This document shows, in pieces, positions 53,163 to 63,551 of a stretch of DNA of 64,000 bases. Position 1 is the stretch's first letter, and every line of letters begins with the position of its first letter. Source of the stretch: Pseudisothecium myosuroides (Eukaryota; Streptophyta; Bryopsida; Hypnales; Lembophyllaceae); assembly GCA_951799445.1 (NCBI GenBank), contig OX637296.1, positions 14,756,001 through 14,820,000 on the forward strand, read 5' to 3'. Position numbers and translations under genes: made by a program. Below the pieces are notes generated by a model, which did not search any database, had not been told where the DNA came from, and saw nothing but the letters and a program-made list of their open reading frames with translations.

Positions 53163-53525
53163 GAAGCTTACGACCTATTTCCAATCACTTAAGGTTTTCA
53201 GCATAGCTGCCAGCTAAGTTTGGTGGGGGAATTTTTTTCTCCGTGTGGGGAAATAGATTTCAGACGGACTTGAATTTTTATTTTTTTCCTTTTTTAGCCC
53301 AAGAAACAAAATTATTGTGAATTTTTTTGGTCAAGATTATATAAAACCTATTCTTGTTATATAAGTATATCTAATTCCGACCATAGACTAGTGAAGAAAT
53401 CGACTGGAAATCAACGGCTCATAATCCATCACAACTGAACAGTTACGCATGGCCACTTGAACGAAAATGCAGCAGCCTATGTCGTGGAAATGGGGAGGAG
53501 GTGATCGAGAATGGGTCGCATACTC
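53163..53525. mobile_element. Family M element, copy 2 (diverged)
   Basis: CGACCTATTTCCAATCACTT at the left and ATCGAGAATGGGTCGCATAC at the right are worn versions of the M1 ends. The interior keeps TTTTTTTCTCCGT, GTGAATTTTTTTGGTCAAGA and CCTATTCTTGTTATA. Confidence 0.5.
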
Positions 53526-53820
53526 TAGATAATCCATCCATACTGTAGGAAGTTCTTGTCAACCATACCTCATGGCAATTGCAGCATGATCAATGATCTT
53601 CGTCAAACAATCACGGCAATTTTTGTTCCTGTGTACGAAACTGCAAAATGTGCACTACAGTGGACTTCTTCACTGACATAAGCAATGCCCACACTCTTTC
53701 CTTGCAAATGACTGCAACTGCGAACCTGCCTTGTCCACCAGTTTAATTTCAGGGAAGCTCCTCTGGAAATTCTCCGCTGGCTTCCTCAAGGAAGGTCTGA
53801 CTTTGGTCTCATCATTGGAA

Positions 53821-53853
53821 TCTCTTTCTTTTTTTTTTTGACACAAATAAAGG
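53821..53853 (-). mobile_element. Micro-retroposon (33 bp)
   Basis: Minus-strand insert TTTATTTGTGTC followed by A11 and GAAAGAGA, bracketed by the exact 12 bp repeat TCATCATTGGAA (53809-53820 and 53854-53865). The same 3' terminal word is at 46080. Confidence 0.75.
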
Positions 53854-54090
53854 TCATCATTGGAAGCTTAAAATCTCGTGGTGCATTCTGAAAAAAAATT
53901 GGACTCTCTATAGGGCTGCTAAGGTTTTGACAAGCTAAGCTATTTTTGCAACCTTACTAAGCTAGTCAAAGAAGGGAATCTTTGACAAAAAAATAGATTC
54001 ACCTTGTGTGATTATTGGGTCTAATACAAAATATATCTCAATTTCCTAGTATTCTCTTTTGAATAAAAAAACAGTAATTGTCAAAAGCTT

Positions 54091-54329
54091 CTACACTAAA
54101 TAGTGAAATTAGGTTGCCCCACACTAATTTCTCGACATTCTACACTATATAAATATGTATTGTTTCTTTACAAGAAGTTACTACTTTTTTGAATTAAAAA
54201 TTTATGCATGTGGGACTCATGAACCTCTATATGTACAAACAGGAAAAACAATAGACATATTTGTTGATTGGTTGGCTTGTAAAGTGATTTTCTTGAAGTA
54301 AGGCAACCTAATTTCACTATTTAGTGTAG
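54091..54329 (+). mobile_element. Family I element I3 (239 bp, uninterrupted)
   Basis: CTACACTAAATAG and CTATTTAGTGTAG ends, extended by GAAATTAGGTTGCC and its inverse, with CTT on both sides (54088-54090, 54330-54332). It is the reference empty copy for the TTAA insertions in I1 and I2. Confidence 0.88.
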
Positions 54330-54539
54330 CTTCCATTTTAAATATACTAATACTTGTGTATCAATGCTCTAACATTTGGGTGTACCACTGCACCAATGAC
54401 AGTTGGGTATACCAACAATGAGTAGCAATAGGGAAAAAGTGCCTATGCTTGCGAAATAAATGTGATGATGGGTTCCTTTGGACACTTCTTAGCAGTCCTA
54501 TGGAGAATCAAGATTTTATCTATTGTTTTACCTTCTAAT

Positions 54540-54700
54540 TTAGTATATTAAACAAGTGGAGATGCTCATCTTTGAAATTTTGTGTAGAAAAGGGAGGTCT
54601 TGGACAATAATTTGACCTCCAATGAGTGCTCTTGGGTTTTTATAAACAAATGATTCATATGGTGTCAAAAATAATGATTTCCACGATGAAAAGCATGGGG
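54540..54700 (+). mobile_element. Family H copy (H5), ends lost
   Basis: GGAGATGCTCATCTTTGAAA, GAAAAGGGAGGTCTTGGACA, TTTGACCTCCAATGAGTGCT and AAACAAATGATTCATATGG match H1-H4. No TTAA termini visible. Confidence 0.5.
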
Positions 54701-55426
54701 ATACATACCTTTATAAATCACAATTTGCATCCATTAGAATCTTGAAATGTTAAACATTTGTAGGTTTACAGTATCAAATTTTCTCTTGTGGCTCATCTTT
54801 GGCAAGAATTGAACTTCACAAAGCCCTCAACCAATTTGAAAATCAAGGGTTGACCCCCAACCAATACAAGAGTAAATTGAGATTGAGAATGAAAAATATT
54901 GTAAAATTATATCAAGGAAAGCAACTATAAGTGCTCAAAATCACCTTGTCCTTCAATGGATTCTTTCACTCCCTTTGCAAGACACCTTTTATGATTTCTA
55001 AGAAATGCATAAACAAATTTTCCACAAGAAAAATGTAGACATTAATAAAGTAGGCTCAAAACCTATCCAAATAAATATGTGTTACTTTTGAATGTTTCTT
55101 TCATATGATCTTTTAGCATAATCCTCTATTTAATTATTATATGTCAAAATCCCTATGTGACAATCTTAGTGAATGCTACTACTCTTAAATATCGACATGC
55201 CACAATTCTATTAGTCTTATGGAAAAAAGTTTTTGAGAATGATGGTCCCCAACATGCTACTATTGCTTTTAACACATGTTTCACTTTCATTCACTTACAT
55301 AACTCTTGAACTTTCATTACACACCATTGCTTTTATCTCTCAACATGGATAGAGATAAAAAGAAGGAAAAAAAATTCAATCCACACACTCCTACGTGACA
55401 TTATTTAACAATGAGGCCGAGTTCCC
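54701..55426. other. Intergenic, no gene seen
   Basis: AT-rich, apparently low-copy within the window. No open frame of note and no terminal repeats recognised. Confidence 0.3.
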
Positions 55427-55560
55427 CCCCCCCTTTTTTTGAACAAATGGGAAATCCACTGCATTTAAAAAAAACACAATTCAAAGACGGCCAAGCCATA
55501 AGGCTGGACAGTGAAGAGTGAATATGAGCAAAGCAAAAAGAAAGTGACAATGTAAGGTAA
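55427..55560 (-). mobile_element. SINE-like retroposon remnant
   Basis: Minus strand: AAATGCAGTGGATTTCCCAT, then TTGTTCAAAAAAA and a G run. Its last bases match the micro-retroposons at 45279 and 57136 (TGCCATTTGTTC then A run), making it a candidate longer relative. Borders are approximate and no target duplication was found. Confidence 0.4.
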
Positions 55561-55715
55561 AGCTAGCTAAAGTGGTAGCGTGAAGGGCCAACTTTATTCT
55601 ATTGAATGTAAATCCCACTACGGGAAGCTAGTTCCCTTTCACATCCTTGAATAGAGAACCCCTACATTGAACAAAATTATCTTATATGGCTCTTCAACTA
55701 ACTCCTCCCCTTTAA

Positions 55716-56649
55716 CCCCTAAAGGACCGGACTGCGTTTTTTGGCCGTATAGAAATTTTGGGCAGGTCCGTGTGACTAGAGATTTCCATATTTTAAGCTG
55801 AAATTTTAATAGAAGGTGGGCGCGAGGAATATCTTTCATATGCACTAAATTTCAGGACATTTGGAAATAGGAGTCAAAAGTTATGGCCAAATATGTTACT
55901 TTTTTTCGTAACTGGGCAGTCCGGGCAGCAAGAAAAATTTGGCAAAAATTTGATTTTTTTTTTTTAATATTTTTTTCCTTGTAGATTATATTTTTGTCTA
56001 TCTGGAAAGCTTTGATTCATTTCATTTGGATTTGTTATGAGAAAGTTATGGACATTCTTGTTTTTTGGGCAGTTAGAGAATCTTCTTGAAAAAAATAACT
56101 TGTAAAATTCATTTCTAAATGCTATTTTTGCAATTTAAAAAAAAAAAAAATTCTCATGGTTTAATTTACTTGCTAGAACAATCTCACCATTGGGATTAGT
56201 GTATTTTAAATCCATCTAAAATATATTAATGTTTTAGATTTTCCTTCTATCTCATACCTACTTCTACTTAATAATTTTTTTAGGAATGATAATTAAGTTT
56301 TTTTGAATATTATTTTTTTTCCTAGACTCTCAATTCAATTCTCCACTATAAAGATTTGAAGCACAAAACTCTGTAGTGCAAAAATTTTAAGTGAAAAATG
56401 TTTAAAGTCAAAAAATCTAGTCCCGCAATGTGCTGAAATACTTGTTTTTTCCACTTTAAACGCAGATTTCTTGCAATCTGAGCGGTCAAAAATTCTGAAA
56501 TTTTTTCCACACATTCTCATACTAGTTAGGTTTAAGATCCTACGGTTAGATGTGAAAAAAAAAACATTTTTCATTTTTTTTACTCCTTGCTATAGAAATG
56601 GCAGTTTTGATCGTTTTTTGGCAGAAAAAAGGCCTTGGACCTTTAGGGG
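55716..56649 (+). mobile_element. Family A element A13 (934 bp)
   Basis: CCCCTAAAGGACCGG to GGACCTTTAGGGG, with TTAA at 55712-55715 and 56650-56653. Twin of A5 in opposite orientation and identical in length. It includes AAAAGTTATGGCCAAATATG and GAGAAAGTTATGGACATTC modules. A 79-codon open frame on the minus strand (56335-56574) matches the one in A5. Confidence 0.88.
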
Positions 56650-56657
56650 TTAATTCA

Positions 56658-56785
56658 TTGATAAGTCCTTCCCAAGTATCTAGCAAAGCACAATACCTTC
56701 CCAGAATGGAGTAGACTATTGCTTTGATAAGTCCCTCCCAAGTATCTAGCAAAGCCTAATACCTTCCCAAAACGGAGTGGACAAT
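56658..56785. repeat. Two-copy tandem repeat, 66 bp unit
   Basis: TTGATAAGTCCTTCCCAAGT...TAGCAAAGC...AATACCTTCCCARAA...GGAGTRGAC occurs twice, at 56658 and 56724, with few differences. Confidence 0.8.
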
Positions 56786-57135
56786 TGCCTAGTAATACAC
56801 TGTCATGTAGTCTTCCCCCAAACGTTATTACTCACCGTCATTTTGGCCACTGTGGTCACCCCAAAATGGCTGGGCAGGCTAATTAAAAATAGTCTGGCCC
56901 TTCCTTTTCAAAAAAAATAAAAAAATAAAAAAATAATAGTCTAGCAGCGACTTTTGCAGTTGAACGTCTTCAACAGTAGTCAACTCCGAGTGAAAATTCA
57001 ACGCTGTTGCTTCCCAAACTTCCAATCAGGACCCTTACCTCCAAACACCATCCTAATGGATAGACACGTGGCGTGGCCCCACATGCCCATCAGCTTTAAC
57101 CTAAAAATATTCACTCAAATGAATTAGCCAATTGG

Positions 57136-57162
57136 TGCCAATTGTTCAAAAAAAAAGAAAAA
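57136..57162 (+). mobile_element. Micro-retroposon (27 bp)
   Basis: The insert TGCCAATTGTTC plus an A-rich tail is bracketed by the exact 15 bp repeat GAATTAGCCAATTGG (57121-57135 and 57163-57177). The TGCCAWTTGTTC-A(n) 3' end is the same as at 45279. Confidence 0.78.
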
Positions 57163-57177
57163 GAATTAGCCAATTGG

Positions 57178-57654
57178 AACTTAGCCTAAAGCAGAAGGAC
57201 CGAAGGACACTCACACCCTGTCACCCTAAAGCAGCATGCTAATAAAGAGCTTGTTTGGGCTTTAGTTTCTTTTAAACTAGTAAGCTTATGCCACGTGGAT
57301 GTATGCTCCCCAAAATGAGGTCCTTTGCAATAGCATCCTGGATTGTACTTTCTTTTGATACACACGGTCATTTTTTCAAGAAAAGAAAACTAATAATACA
57401 AACTTTAAAAACAAAAAATTGAAAAGCGAAAAAAAAATAGCCCTCAGCTCTTTAGTTCACTAAAATAAGTTATTGTAAATATAATTGTAAAAATAGGACA
57501 AATCAACACCTAGATTTCCCTCTAAAAAAACTAGGTAATAACACTTCATCTAAAAGAATATTTATTCATCCATGTGAACCATGATTATTTAGATCAAATC
57601 ACCGTGCTCTATTATAGTAACAACTATTTGCAATTGCAATTAATAGCGATTAAA
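57178..57654. other. Intergenic, no gene seen
   Basis: A low-copy stretch with ordinary AT-rich composition. The minus-strand open frame at 57186-57371 has no recognisable motif. Confidence 0.3.
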
Positions 57655-57985
57655 AGGGGAGGCTTATAAAATCTAAACGCATTTTGTAATACAAAGGTAC
57701 ATATTGCTTTCTTCAATATACCAATTGCATTTGTTAGTGTGTCCACGTATCAACAAGGAACATATCCAGGGGTGAAACACTTCTGGAGACATTTTTTGTG
57801 ATTCCAACTTAAAAAATTTGCAACTAATTCCATGAAGGGTTCAAACAATATGAAATGGCTTGAGTAAGATGCCAATTCCACTTGTCTTTTGAAGAAAAAA
57901 TTACAAAAAATATTTGAGGAGGTCAAACTCCCCAAACTTGCAAATCAATTGGTAAATGATCATTTGATGGACCTCCAACCTCATA
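57655..57985 (+). mobile_element. Family C element C7 (old)
   Basis: GGGGAGGCTTATAAAATCTA (worn left end), TTGCAACTAATTCCATGAAG, TTCAAACAATATGAAATGGC and TTTGATGGACCTCCAACCTC at the right. The family C block order is intact but both termini are degraded. Confidence 0.55.
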
Positions 57986-58800
57986 GGTGCACACAATTTC
58001 CACAACCTTATTATCACCACAATTTCCAGTTTGATCCCCTAGAGGTGTAAGAAAAGATCAATTTTTCTTTCAGGTATGTGTAATTAACAATGAAGCCAAT
58101 AGAAAGTAGTTTCAAAATTTTCCAAGTGAGTGTGATATTTGTAATTTTTGGGCATGTAGCCCAAAAATGCACGAGTACTGCTACGATCCCCTAAATTAAA
58201 AGAGTAGAGAGTTGATAATAGTCATCTTCAATCCTAAAACTAAACAAATCCAAAATAGTAGTCACCATGCCAAGAGCCTATTATGGCCATTTTCTTTAGC
58301 ATTCCATTGCTCTTAAAAGCAACTTTACAAAGCCTATTGTTGCACTTATACCTTTGATTTTGTCACATTCACCTCTCAATCTAGCCATAAACAAACTAAT
58401 CTCTCATAAATTGAGAGTAGACAATTTTAGGTTGGTTTGGTGGTGAAAGTTGTGTCTTTTAGAGGGTGGTGGAAATAATCACATGCAGCATAAATGTTTT
58501 TTGACAATTTGTCACTAAAAAACTATATGGTTTAGGGCTAGTAACAAGCTTGTAGGGAATTTGAGGTTTCTTTCAAGCAACTTTTTGCAGTTTCCATTTG
58601 AGCTTAGACCAAGAATTTGCCAAATCTTTTTCTTTATCATAGTAAACTATGTAGTAATTATGAATCATTAGAAGTCAATAGAATTAAAAATAGCAGAAAT
58701 AGGCCTTTTCTCATCCTACAATTGATTGCCACATGGGCCATATACAATAACTGAAAAAAAAATACACTGGTCACATAGGGAAAATAGGGTTGGTTACCTT
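57986..58800. other. Intergenic between repeats and the Dof gene
   Basis: Low-copy AT-rich DNA. No open frame or repeat recognised. It may contain distal promoter of the Dof gene. Confidence 0.3.
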
Positions 58801-58879
58801 AAATCACACACTTCAGTTCACTTCGGAGAAAAACCAAATTCCCACATGAACTTCATGTCCAGAAACATCATGCATTCAT

Positions 58880-59637
58880 CCATCCATCCATCCACGTTTC
58901 TCATCCCTCGGATGGACGGCTGCATATAGCCCCATGCAGACCACGAGCGCGGGCAACGCGACGAGCGCGGCCTCATATAATGGCGCAGCCTTGGACTGAG
59001 CGCAGTTGCGATGCTTCCGCCTCCGAAGTCAAGCTTCTCCTCCTCCTCTTCAACTGCCGGCGAACTTCGCTTTGACAAAATAGACAGATAACACACACAC
59101 ACACACATCTCTTGTCGCGCCTCCCATTCTATATCTGGCGAGCCACGCGCGCTACTCCGCCAACTAAGGTGCACTCGTAACGAACGAATTCTCAACGTCG
59201 CAGACACCTCTCTGCGCGTCGTCAGTCGTCGACGCCGATTTCAGTTTCCAATCATGCGGAGCTTTGCGCGTGAGCGTCGTGCGCGTCCGTTTCGTCGGGG
59301 AGAGCCTTTTGTAACCCGTCTCGTCGCAAGAGTCCCGTCGTTTGCTTCGTTTCCTCTCTTGTGAAAGCTAGCTTTGAATTCGCTGCACGTGGTGTGAGTC
59401 TCTGCTGCTGGATTATCGCAACGAATCAGATACACTGCTGCTTCAATCCACCAGCGGAGTGATCGACTCATCACCCACAATTTAGTTTGTGTAGGTTTGT
59501 ATGATATTAGTGAATTGCGTGTGTGAGGATTACTGTGCTGTTGTGGGGAGGTGGCGGAAGGGTTTTTTGATTTAGTTGTGGGAGTATTGTACTGGTGACG
59601 ATTTGCGAGGCTCTCTGGTTTAAGAGAATTGGTCACG
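58880..59637 (+). promoter_or_regulatory. Promoter region and long leader of the Dof gene
   Basis: Composition changes sharply to GC-balanced from about 58920. A TATA-like CATATAATGG lies at about 58974, followed by a GC-rich stretch, an AC repeat at about 59090-59107, and a G/T-rich leader up to the start codon. A CATC tetranucleotide run lies at 58878-58893. The transcription start is not determinable from sequence alone. If it lies near 59000, the leader is about 600 nt and contains the uORF at 59254. Confidence 0.45.
59254..59364 (+). CDS. Upstream ORF in the Dof leader (36 codons)
   Basis: ATG at 59254, stop TGA at 59362-59364, encoding an Arg-rich peptide that begins MRSFARERRARPFRRGE. 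It is closed 273 nt before the Dof start and in the GC-rich part of the leader. Such a uORF could lower or condition translation of the main frame; that is inference and depends on the transcription start lying upstream of 59254. Confidence 0.35.
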   Translation: MRSFARERRARPFRRGEPFVTRLVARVPSFASFPLL

Positions 59638-60819
59638 ATGCATTTGCCGTTGGCGCATTTGAGTGGTTTTGAGGAGCACGAGGACGAGGAGCTTCAAGCT
59701 CAGTTGCAGGCGCATTCCGGTAGCCAGCACTCTCATGAGGACGAAGACGGTTCCCAATCACATTCGCAATCGCAAGGGAGCAAGGAAGGCAGCGGGGGCA
59801 GTGCACCAGACGGGAGCAAGCCTCCGAAGGATCTCCCTTGCCCACGCTGCCAGTCTATGAATACGAAGTTCTGCTACTACAACAACTATAGCGTGAACCA
59901 GCCTCGTCACTTCTGTCGCAACTGCCAGCGCTACTGGACCGTGGGGGGCACCCTCCGTAACGTTCCCGTGGGCGGCGGTAGCCGCAAGAAATCGAGGACG
60001 AGGAGCCGGAGCGATCCCTACTACCGGCCGGGATCTTCCCCGGCGCCAGCCGGCAGCGACGGTGGCGAGAGTGACGCTCACCACGCAGCCATGGCGGGCG
60101 CCATGGCCGATATGGCACAATTGCCCGGCCAAGAGGGCGCGTTCGACGGGGGCTTCGCTGATTTTCCATTTCACCCCTCTCAGATGGCGACCTTGCTGCA
60201 GCTCGCTCTCCATCAAAATTCTGGTTTGGGCATGGGCATGGGCACTTTTCCGCCTGCGTTTCCCATGGCGGGAGACGACGAAGCGTTTTACGAAGCTTCT
60301 CAAGGTGGGTTTCTGGGAAACATGATGTCGGCCGGGTTGTTTATGCCGGAGCTTGAGCCTGCGCACATGGCGTTGATGTACAAGGCGACGTTGATGGCGG
60401 AAGCGCAGCGGCTGCAGACGATGGCGCGGCGTCAGTCAGCCGCGCAAGCGGCCGCTTGGGCGGCCGAGGAGCGCGAATGCAAGCCCGCGGTCTCGCCGGT
60501 GCCCAGTGTGCATCCCGCGATGGAAGCTGAGCTTCGTCGCCAACAAACCCACCGGCGACCCGGGTTCTGGGAAACCGCGCTCATGCACAGCCGCCCGAGC
60601 AGCAAAACCGCGCGGCCGGGATCGTCTTCTCAAATCCCGTGGGACGGCGAAACCAAGCCGCTCGTGCAACAGGAGCCGCATGAACTCAATGAAGAAAACT
60701 CAAACGCCGCGCACGTCGCGGCCGCGGCCGCGGCCGGGTTCTCGTCGCAAGGTGGCTACGCTGATGAAACAACTTCCTGGGGGAGTGGCTTGAATGGCAC
60801 CCCAGAGATGTACTATTAA
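59638..60819 (+). CDS. Dof-type zinc-finger transcription factor (393 aa)
   Basis: A nuclear DNA-binding protein of the plant-specific Dof family, which binds AAAG sites. From the first ATG (59638), the finger starts at residue 68: CPRC, then 21 residues to CRNC (Cys68, Cys71, Cys93, Cys96). It has the family blocks [36 protein letters not shown] and a basic [10 protein letters not shown] nuclear-localisation-like run. The N-terminus is acidic and His/Ser/Gln-rich. The C-terminal 270 residues are Ala/Met/Gln/Gly-rich with an Ala run (AAAAAA) and end NGTPEMYY. Single exon, stop TAA at 60817-60819. The GC-rich codons contrast with the AT-rich flanks. The GGGSRKKSR continuation differs from the CRKNKR common in flowering-plant Dofs. 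An in-frame upstream stop at 59596 and non-ATG codons between support 59638 as the start. Confidence 0.95.
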   Translation: MHLPLAHLSGFEEHEDEELQAQLQAHSGSQHSHEDEDGSQSHSQSQGSKEGSGGSAPDGSKPPKDLPCPRCQSMNTKFCYYNNYSVNQPRHFCRNCQRYWTVGGTLRNVPVGGGSRKKSRTRSRSDPYYRPGSSPAPAGSDGGESDAHHAAMAGAMADMAQLPGQEGAFDGGFADFPFHPSQMATLLQLALHQNSGLGMGMGTFPPAFPMAGDDEAFYEASQGGFLGNMMSAGLFMPELEPAHMALMYKATLMAEAQRLQTMARRQSAAQAAAWAAEERECKPAVSPVPSVHPAMEAELRRQQTHRRPGFWETALMHSRPSSKTARPGSSSQIPWDGETKPLVQQEPHELNEENSNAAHVAAAAAAGFSSQGGYADETTSWGSGLNGTPEMYY

Positions 60820-61320
60820 GAATCCTCCTACTTTTTCCTGTAACATTGACAAGAGAACATCCGTCGTCGTGGTTTTTCTCCAATGTTGTATATTCGTAGC
60901 TTGTACAAATACTCTTACAGAAAGAAACAGAGCCCCCCTCCATGCACTGGAAAGCTTTCAAGGTTGCGCACAAGCGGATTCTCAAGCTCCAGGAGCTCGA
61001 GTGACAATGCGCTCCAGAGCTCGAATTGCAGTGAATTGTGAAGAGCTTCAAATGGCGATGGGGATGGGACAAGCAAAAAATTCGGGAGGTATGCAGGATT
61101 CAGGCAGGCGAGTGTATGGTTTCGGACATAATTTTTGATCTCGAATCTGTAAGTGTAACCATTTAGGAGTTGCAAGGGGGGCCGCATTCAAGAGACTGAA
61201 CGAGCTGCTGATATTTGGGAACCGTGTTTGTGGAGATTGCTTGGAAGAATCTCACAATCTGAGTGTATAAGGCGCTTGCTTTGAGCGCTCTCAAACTCTT
61301 TTTTTCATGAATGAGGATCT
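60820..61320 (+). other. Dof 3' UTR and downstream flank
   Basis: GC-balanced low-copy sequence immediately following the stop, without AATAAA. TGTAAC at about 60839 and TTGTAC at about 60901 are weak plant-type polyadenylation hints. Open frames on both strands (60794-61138 plus, 60686-61072 minus) overlap the end of the Dof coding region and are shadows or chance. Confidence 0.45.
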
Positions 61321-61324
61321 CCCT

Positions 61325-61890
61325 CCTTTTGTGTTGCTGTCATGGCCAGCTTCAAATATTCCAATCTTGTAACTTAAAAAAAAATTGTATCATTTTGGAA
61401 CACAACGTGTGTTGGCTTCGGATTTACTCGGGTTCTCTTTTGAATTCCCTTTCACTTCCCACTCTCAAGTGTTTTGTGAATTGTATCGTCAATTTCAACG
61501 GAACTTGTGCTGTTTCTTCGTTCTTTTGCGGTTTTTCCTGGTCTCGTTACTGCGAACTTCAAATTTCCAGTGTTGTGTGTAAATTGTTGCATCAATTTCA
61601 CCAGAACTCATGCTGTTTTTTCGTGTATCCATGGTTTTTCGTTTGCATTACTCTTCCTGTCACTGCCACCGTCAAATATTCCAGTCTAAGTTAGTGTGAA
61701 TTCTTGTATCTGAGTCTTTGTGTACCCGAGGTTTCACTTTTGTAGTACTGTTTTTCCTGCCACATCTTTTTGTACTTCTGTTTCCAGTCTTGAGTGCAAA
61801 TTGCTGTATACATTTCAACGCAACTTGTGCTGTGTCTTTGTTTTTTCTTTTGTAGTATTGTCACCTTGCCACGTTTTGTAATTTGGTACC
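61325..61890. repeat. Degenerate tandem repeats downstream of the Dof gene, about 120 bp period
   Basis: Recurrent order: AATTTCAACGGAACTTGTGC, TGTTTCTTCGTTC, TTTTTCCTGGTCTCG / TTTTTCGTTTGCATTACTC / TTTTTCCTGCCAC, then CTTCAAATTTCCAGT / CGTCAAATATTCCAGTCT / TGTTTCCAGTCTTGAG. About four or five units. Mutually overlapping open frames here come from the T/C-rich units. Confidence 0.65.
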
Positions 61891-62149
61891 TTCCAAATGC
61901 TACGAGATCTCCACTGAGTTCTTGAGTGGGAATTTCTAGCAACAAGATCTCCACTGATGAGATGTCCGTACTCAGAAAAGTTGGCTCTGACGATATTCTG
62001 CGACGAAGGATTTTCCTAGCATTGTTTTTTCTTCTGCCTATCTAAAGCAGGTGACCCCTTCTTGCATTGTTTATTTTTTTTCTTTCGGCAATCAAAAAAA
62101 GGTGTCACCTACTGCGTAAACCAAAGCAAGTGACACCACCCTTTGGTAG

Positions 62150-62460
62150 CCAAAAGAAAAAACCACTGGTACTGAGTCAATGAGTACCATGCAAATGATG
62201 ATGGAACTTGTTGGAGGACACACACTGAGGACAGTAGTAGGCCTCTGTCAGTGGAATCTTTTGAGCCGCTCACCGACCACAAATTTGAGGCGTGTTTGGA
62301 ACTCGTGGAAGGGGAAGGACGTGCTCTTCTCCAACAATCCGAGCCCATCTCCAGACGTGTCTCTGTCCAGCAGAAGCGATCCCAACTCGTAGCAGGCGTA
62401 GGGTGCAATGTTTCTACCACAGCACAAAAAAAAAGGGGTCAATTTCCTACTTAGGGAAGC
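62150..62460 (+). other. Low-copy coding-like segment, gene unassigned
   Basis: A stop-free forward frame from about 62176 to 62454 reads through VESFEPLTDHKFEACLELVE and RALLQQSEPISRR. Composition is balanced and Glu/Leu-rich, plausible for an exon. However, two other forward frames and a 103-codon minus-strand frame are also open, so the strand cannot be settled. No domain recognised. Confidence 0.25.
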
Positions 62461-62519
62461 ATTGCATACAGTGACGATTGATGGGCGCATCATATTAGAA
62501 TCAAATGATCATGGCATGC

Positions 62520-62695
62520 GTGATCATGTTTGAATGAGAAGATTGTGTTTGAATGGCATGTTCATGTTTGAATATGGTAGTGTGGAATTTGTAATTGTGG
62601 GCGTGTGCTTATTGTGTTTGAATGGCACGTTCATGTTTGAATGGTAGTGTGGAGTTTGTACTGTACTCGTGAGTGTGTACTTATTAGCTAAACGT
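62520..62695. repeat. Two-copy tandem repeat, about 75 bp, with TGTTTGAATG words
   Basis: GTGTTTGAATGGCATGTTCA...GTTTGAATATGGTAGTGTGG...AATTTGTA and GTGTTTGAATGGCACGTTCA...GTTTGAATGGTAGTGTGG...AGTTTGTA follow each other. A shorter unit precedes them. Confidence 0.75.
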
Positions 62696-63057
62696 ACCCG
62701 AGGCATGGTGGTAGAGTCGCTTTTGATCCCGTCGGGATGTCAGTGGCTGCCACCACTTTTCGCAAGTGCTCCTCAGCTGCTTTTGTTGCTGTGAGATTGA
62801 GTAGGCAAAGGGCTAACAAGTACCTGTTTCAGTGCACCACCTTAGAAACAGGAATTCCATACAAAAAAAACACTCTTAGAAACAGGGATTCCATTAAAAA
62901 AAAGAACAGATTTATGACATGCATTGTCAAAGCTCGTGACTTCATCCCTACATAATAAGTTTAAGCTGCAAAATCTGAGTCTTCCAAGTACCGGCCCCCT
63001 TCCTTATAGAGAATTCAAATCAATCCCCGACTTACTATTCACAATGCAGTGGTTTTT

Positions 63058-63333
63058 TCAAAGCAACCATATGCCATGCGACAGACAGACTGGAAACAGA
63101 CAGTAGAAGTTGAACCTGCACATGATCATACTGGATTCAACCCAATTGTGCTCCACAGATGGTTTTCTGCTGCTAGATGCTTGTGCTGGAGTGCTTACTG
63201 CACTGCTGCTAATGCTAACCTTTGAGCCTTTTCTTCCTTCCTCCTCCACGACACCTTTGCCATAGAACTGTGAGGGTCTTTCCACGGGCCTTTCCATGGT
63301 TGAATCTTCTTGGCTTGAGGGAACAGGCTCATC
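63058..63333 (-). CDS. Probable terminal exon of an unknown minus-strand gene
   Basis: On the minus strand, ATTGTTTCAG is an excellent acceptor directly before GATGAGCCTG (exon start 63333). The frame runs 91 codons to TGA at 63058-63060: DEPVPSSQEDSTMERPVERP, then GKGVVEEEGRKGSKVSISSS and SSSRKPSVEHNWVES, ending with a Cys/Phe-rich tail. The Ser/Pro/Glu-rich, GC-balanced first two thirds look coding; the last about 25 codons look less so. An internal AAG|GTTAGC could be a donor, in which case the exon ends near 63217. The upstream part must lie right of 63400, beyond or between repeats. Family not recognised. Confidence 0.4.
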   Translation of the reverse strand, partial: DEPVPSSQEDSTMERPVERPSQFYGKGVVEEEGRKGSKVSISSSAVSTPAQASSSRKPSVEHNWVESSMIMCRFNFYCLFPVCLSHGIWLL

Positions 63334-63404
63334 CTGAAACAATACTAGATTAGTTTGCTTGTCAACAGATCAAGTGTAAGATGGCTAAGTTTGAGTGCAA
63401 TATA

Positions 63405-63551
63405 AGGTAACTACACCTAATTTTAACCGCTTTCTTAAAAACTACACAGTCTAGATTCATGCTTAAAATGTATTTGCACTATTCATGAGAGTCTATGGTT
63501 GGTTACCTTACACCCTATTTTTAGCACTTTGAAAATTCGTAGTTTATTTAA
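63405..63551 (+). mobile_element. Family D3-like element, interrupted by A14
   Basis: AGGTAACTACACCTAATTTT after TA (63403-63404), then TAGATTCATGCTTAAAATGT and TTCATGAGAGTCTATGGTTG as in D3. The core begins GAAAATTCGTAGTTTA and is cut at TTAA by A14. The remainder must lie past the right edge of the window. Confidence 0.6.

Noticed and set aside
59241..60681. Large minus-strand open frames opposite the Dof gene (up to 202 codons)
   Set aside because: They mirror the GC-rich Dof coding sequence and leader; no protein family resemblance.
62704..62760. tRNA-like start GGTGGTAGAGTCGC
   Set aside because: An A-box-like word is present but no B box or cloverleaf pairing follows at the expected distance.
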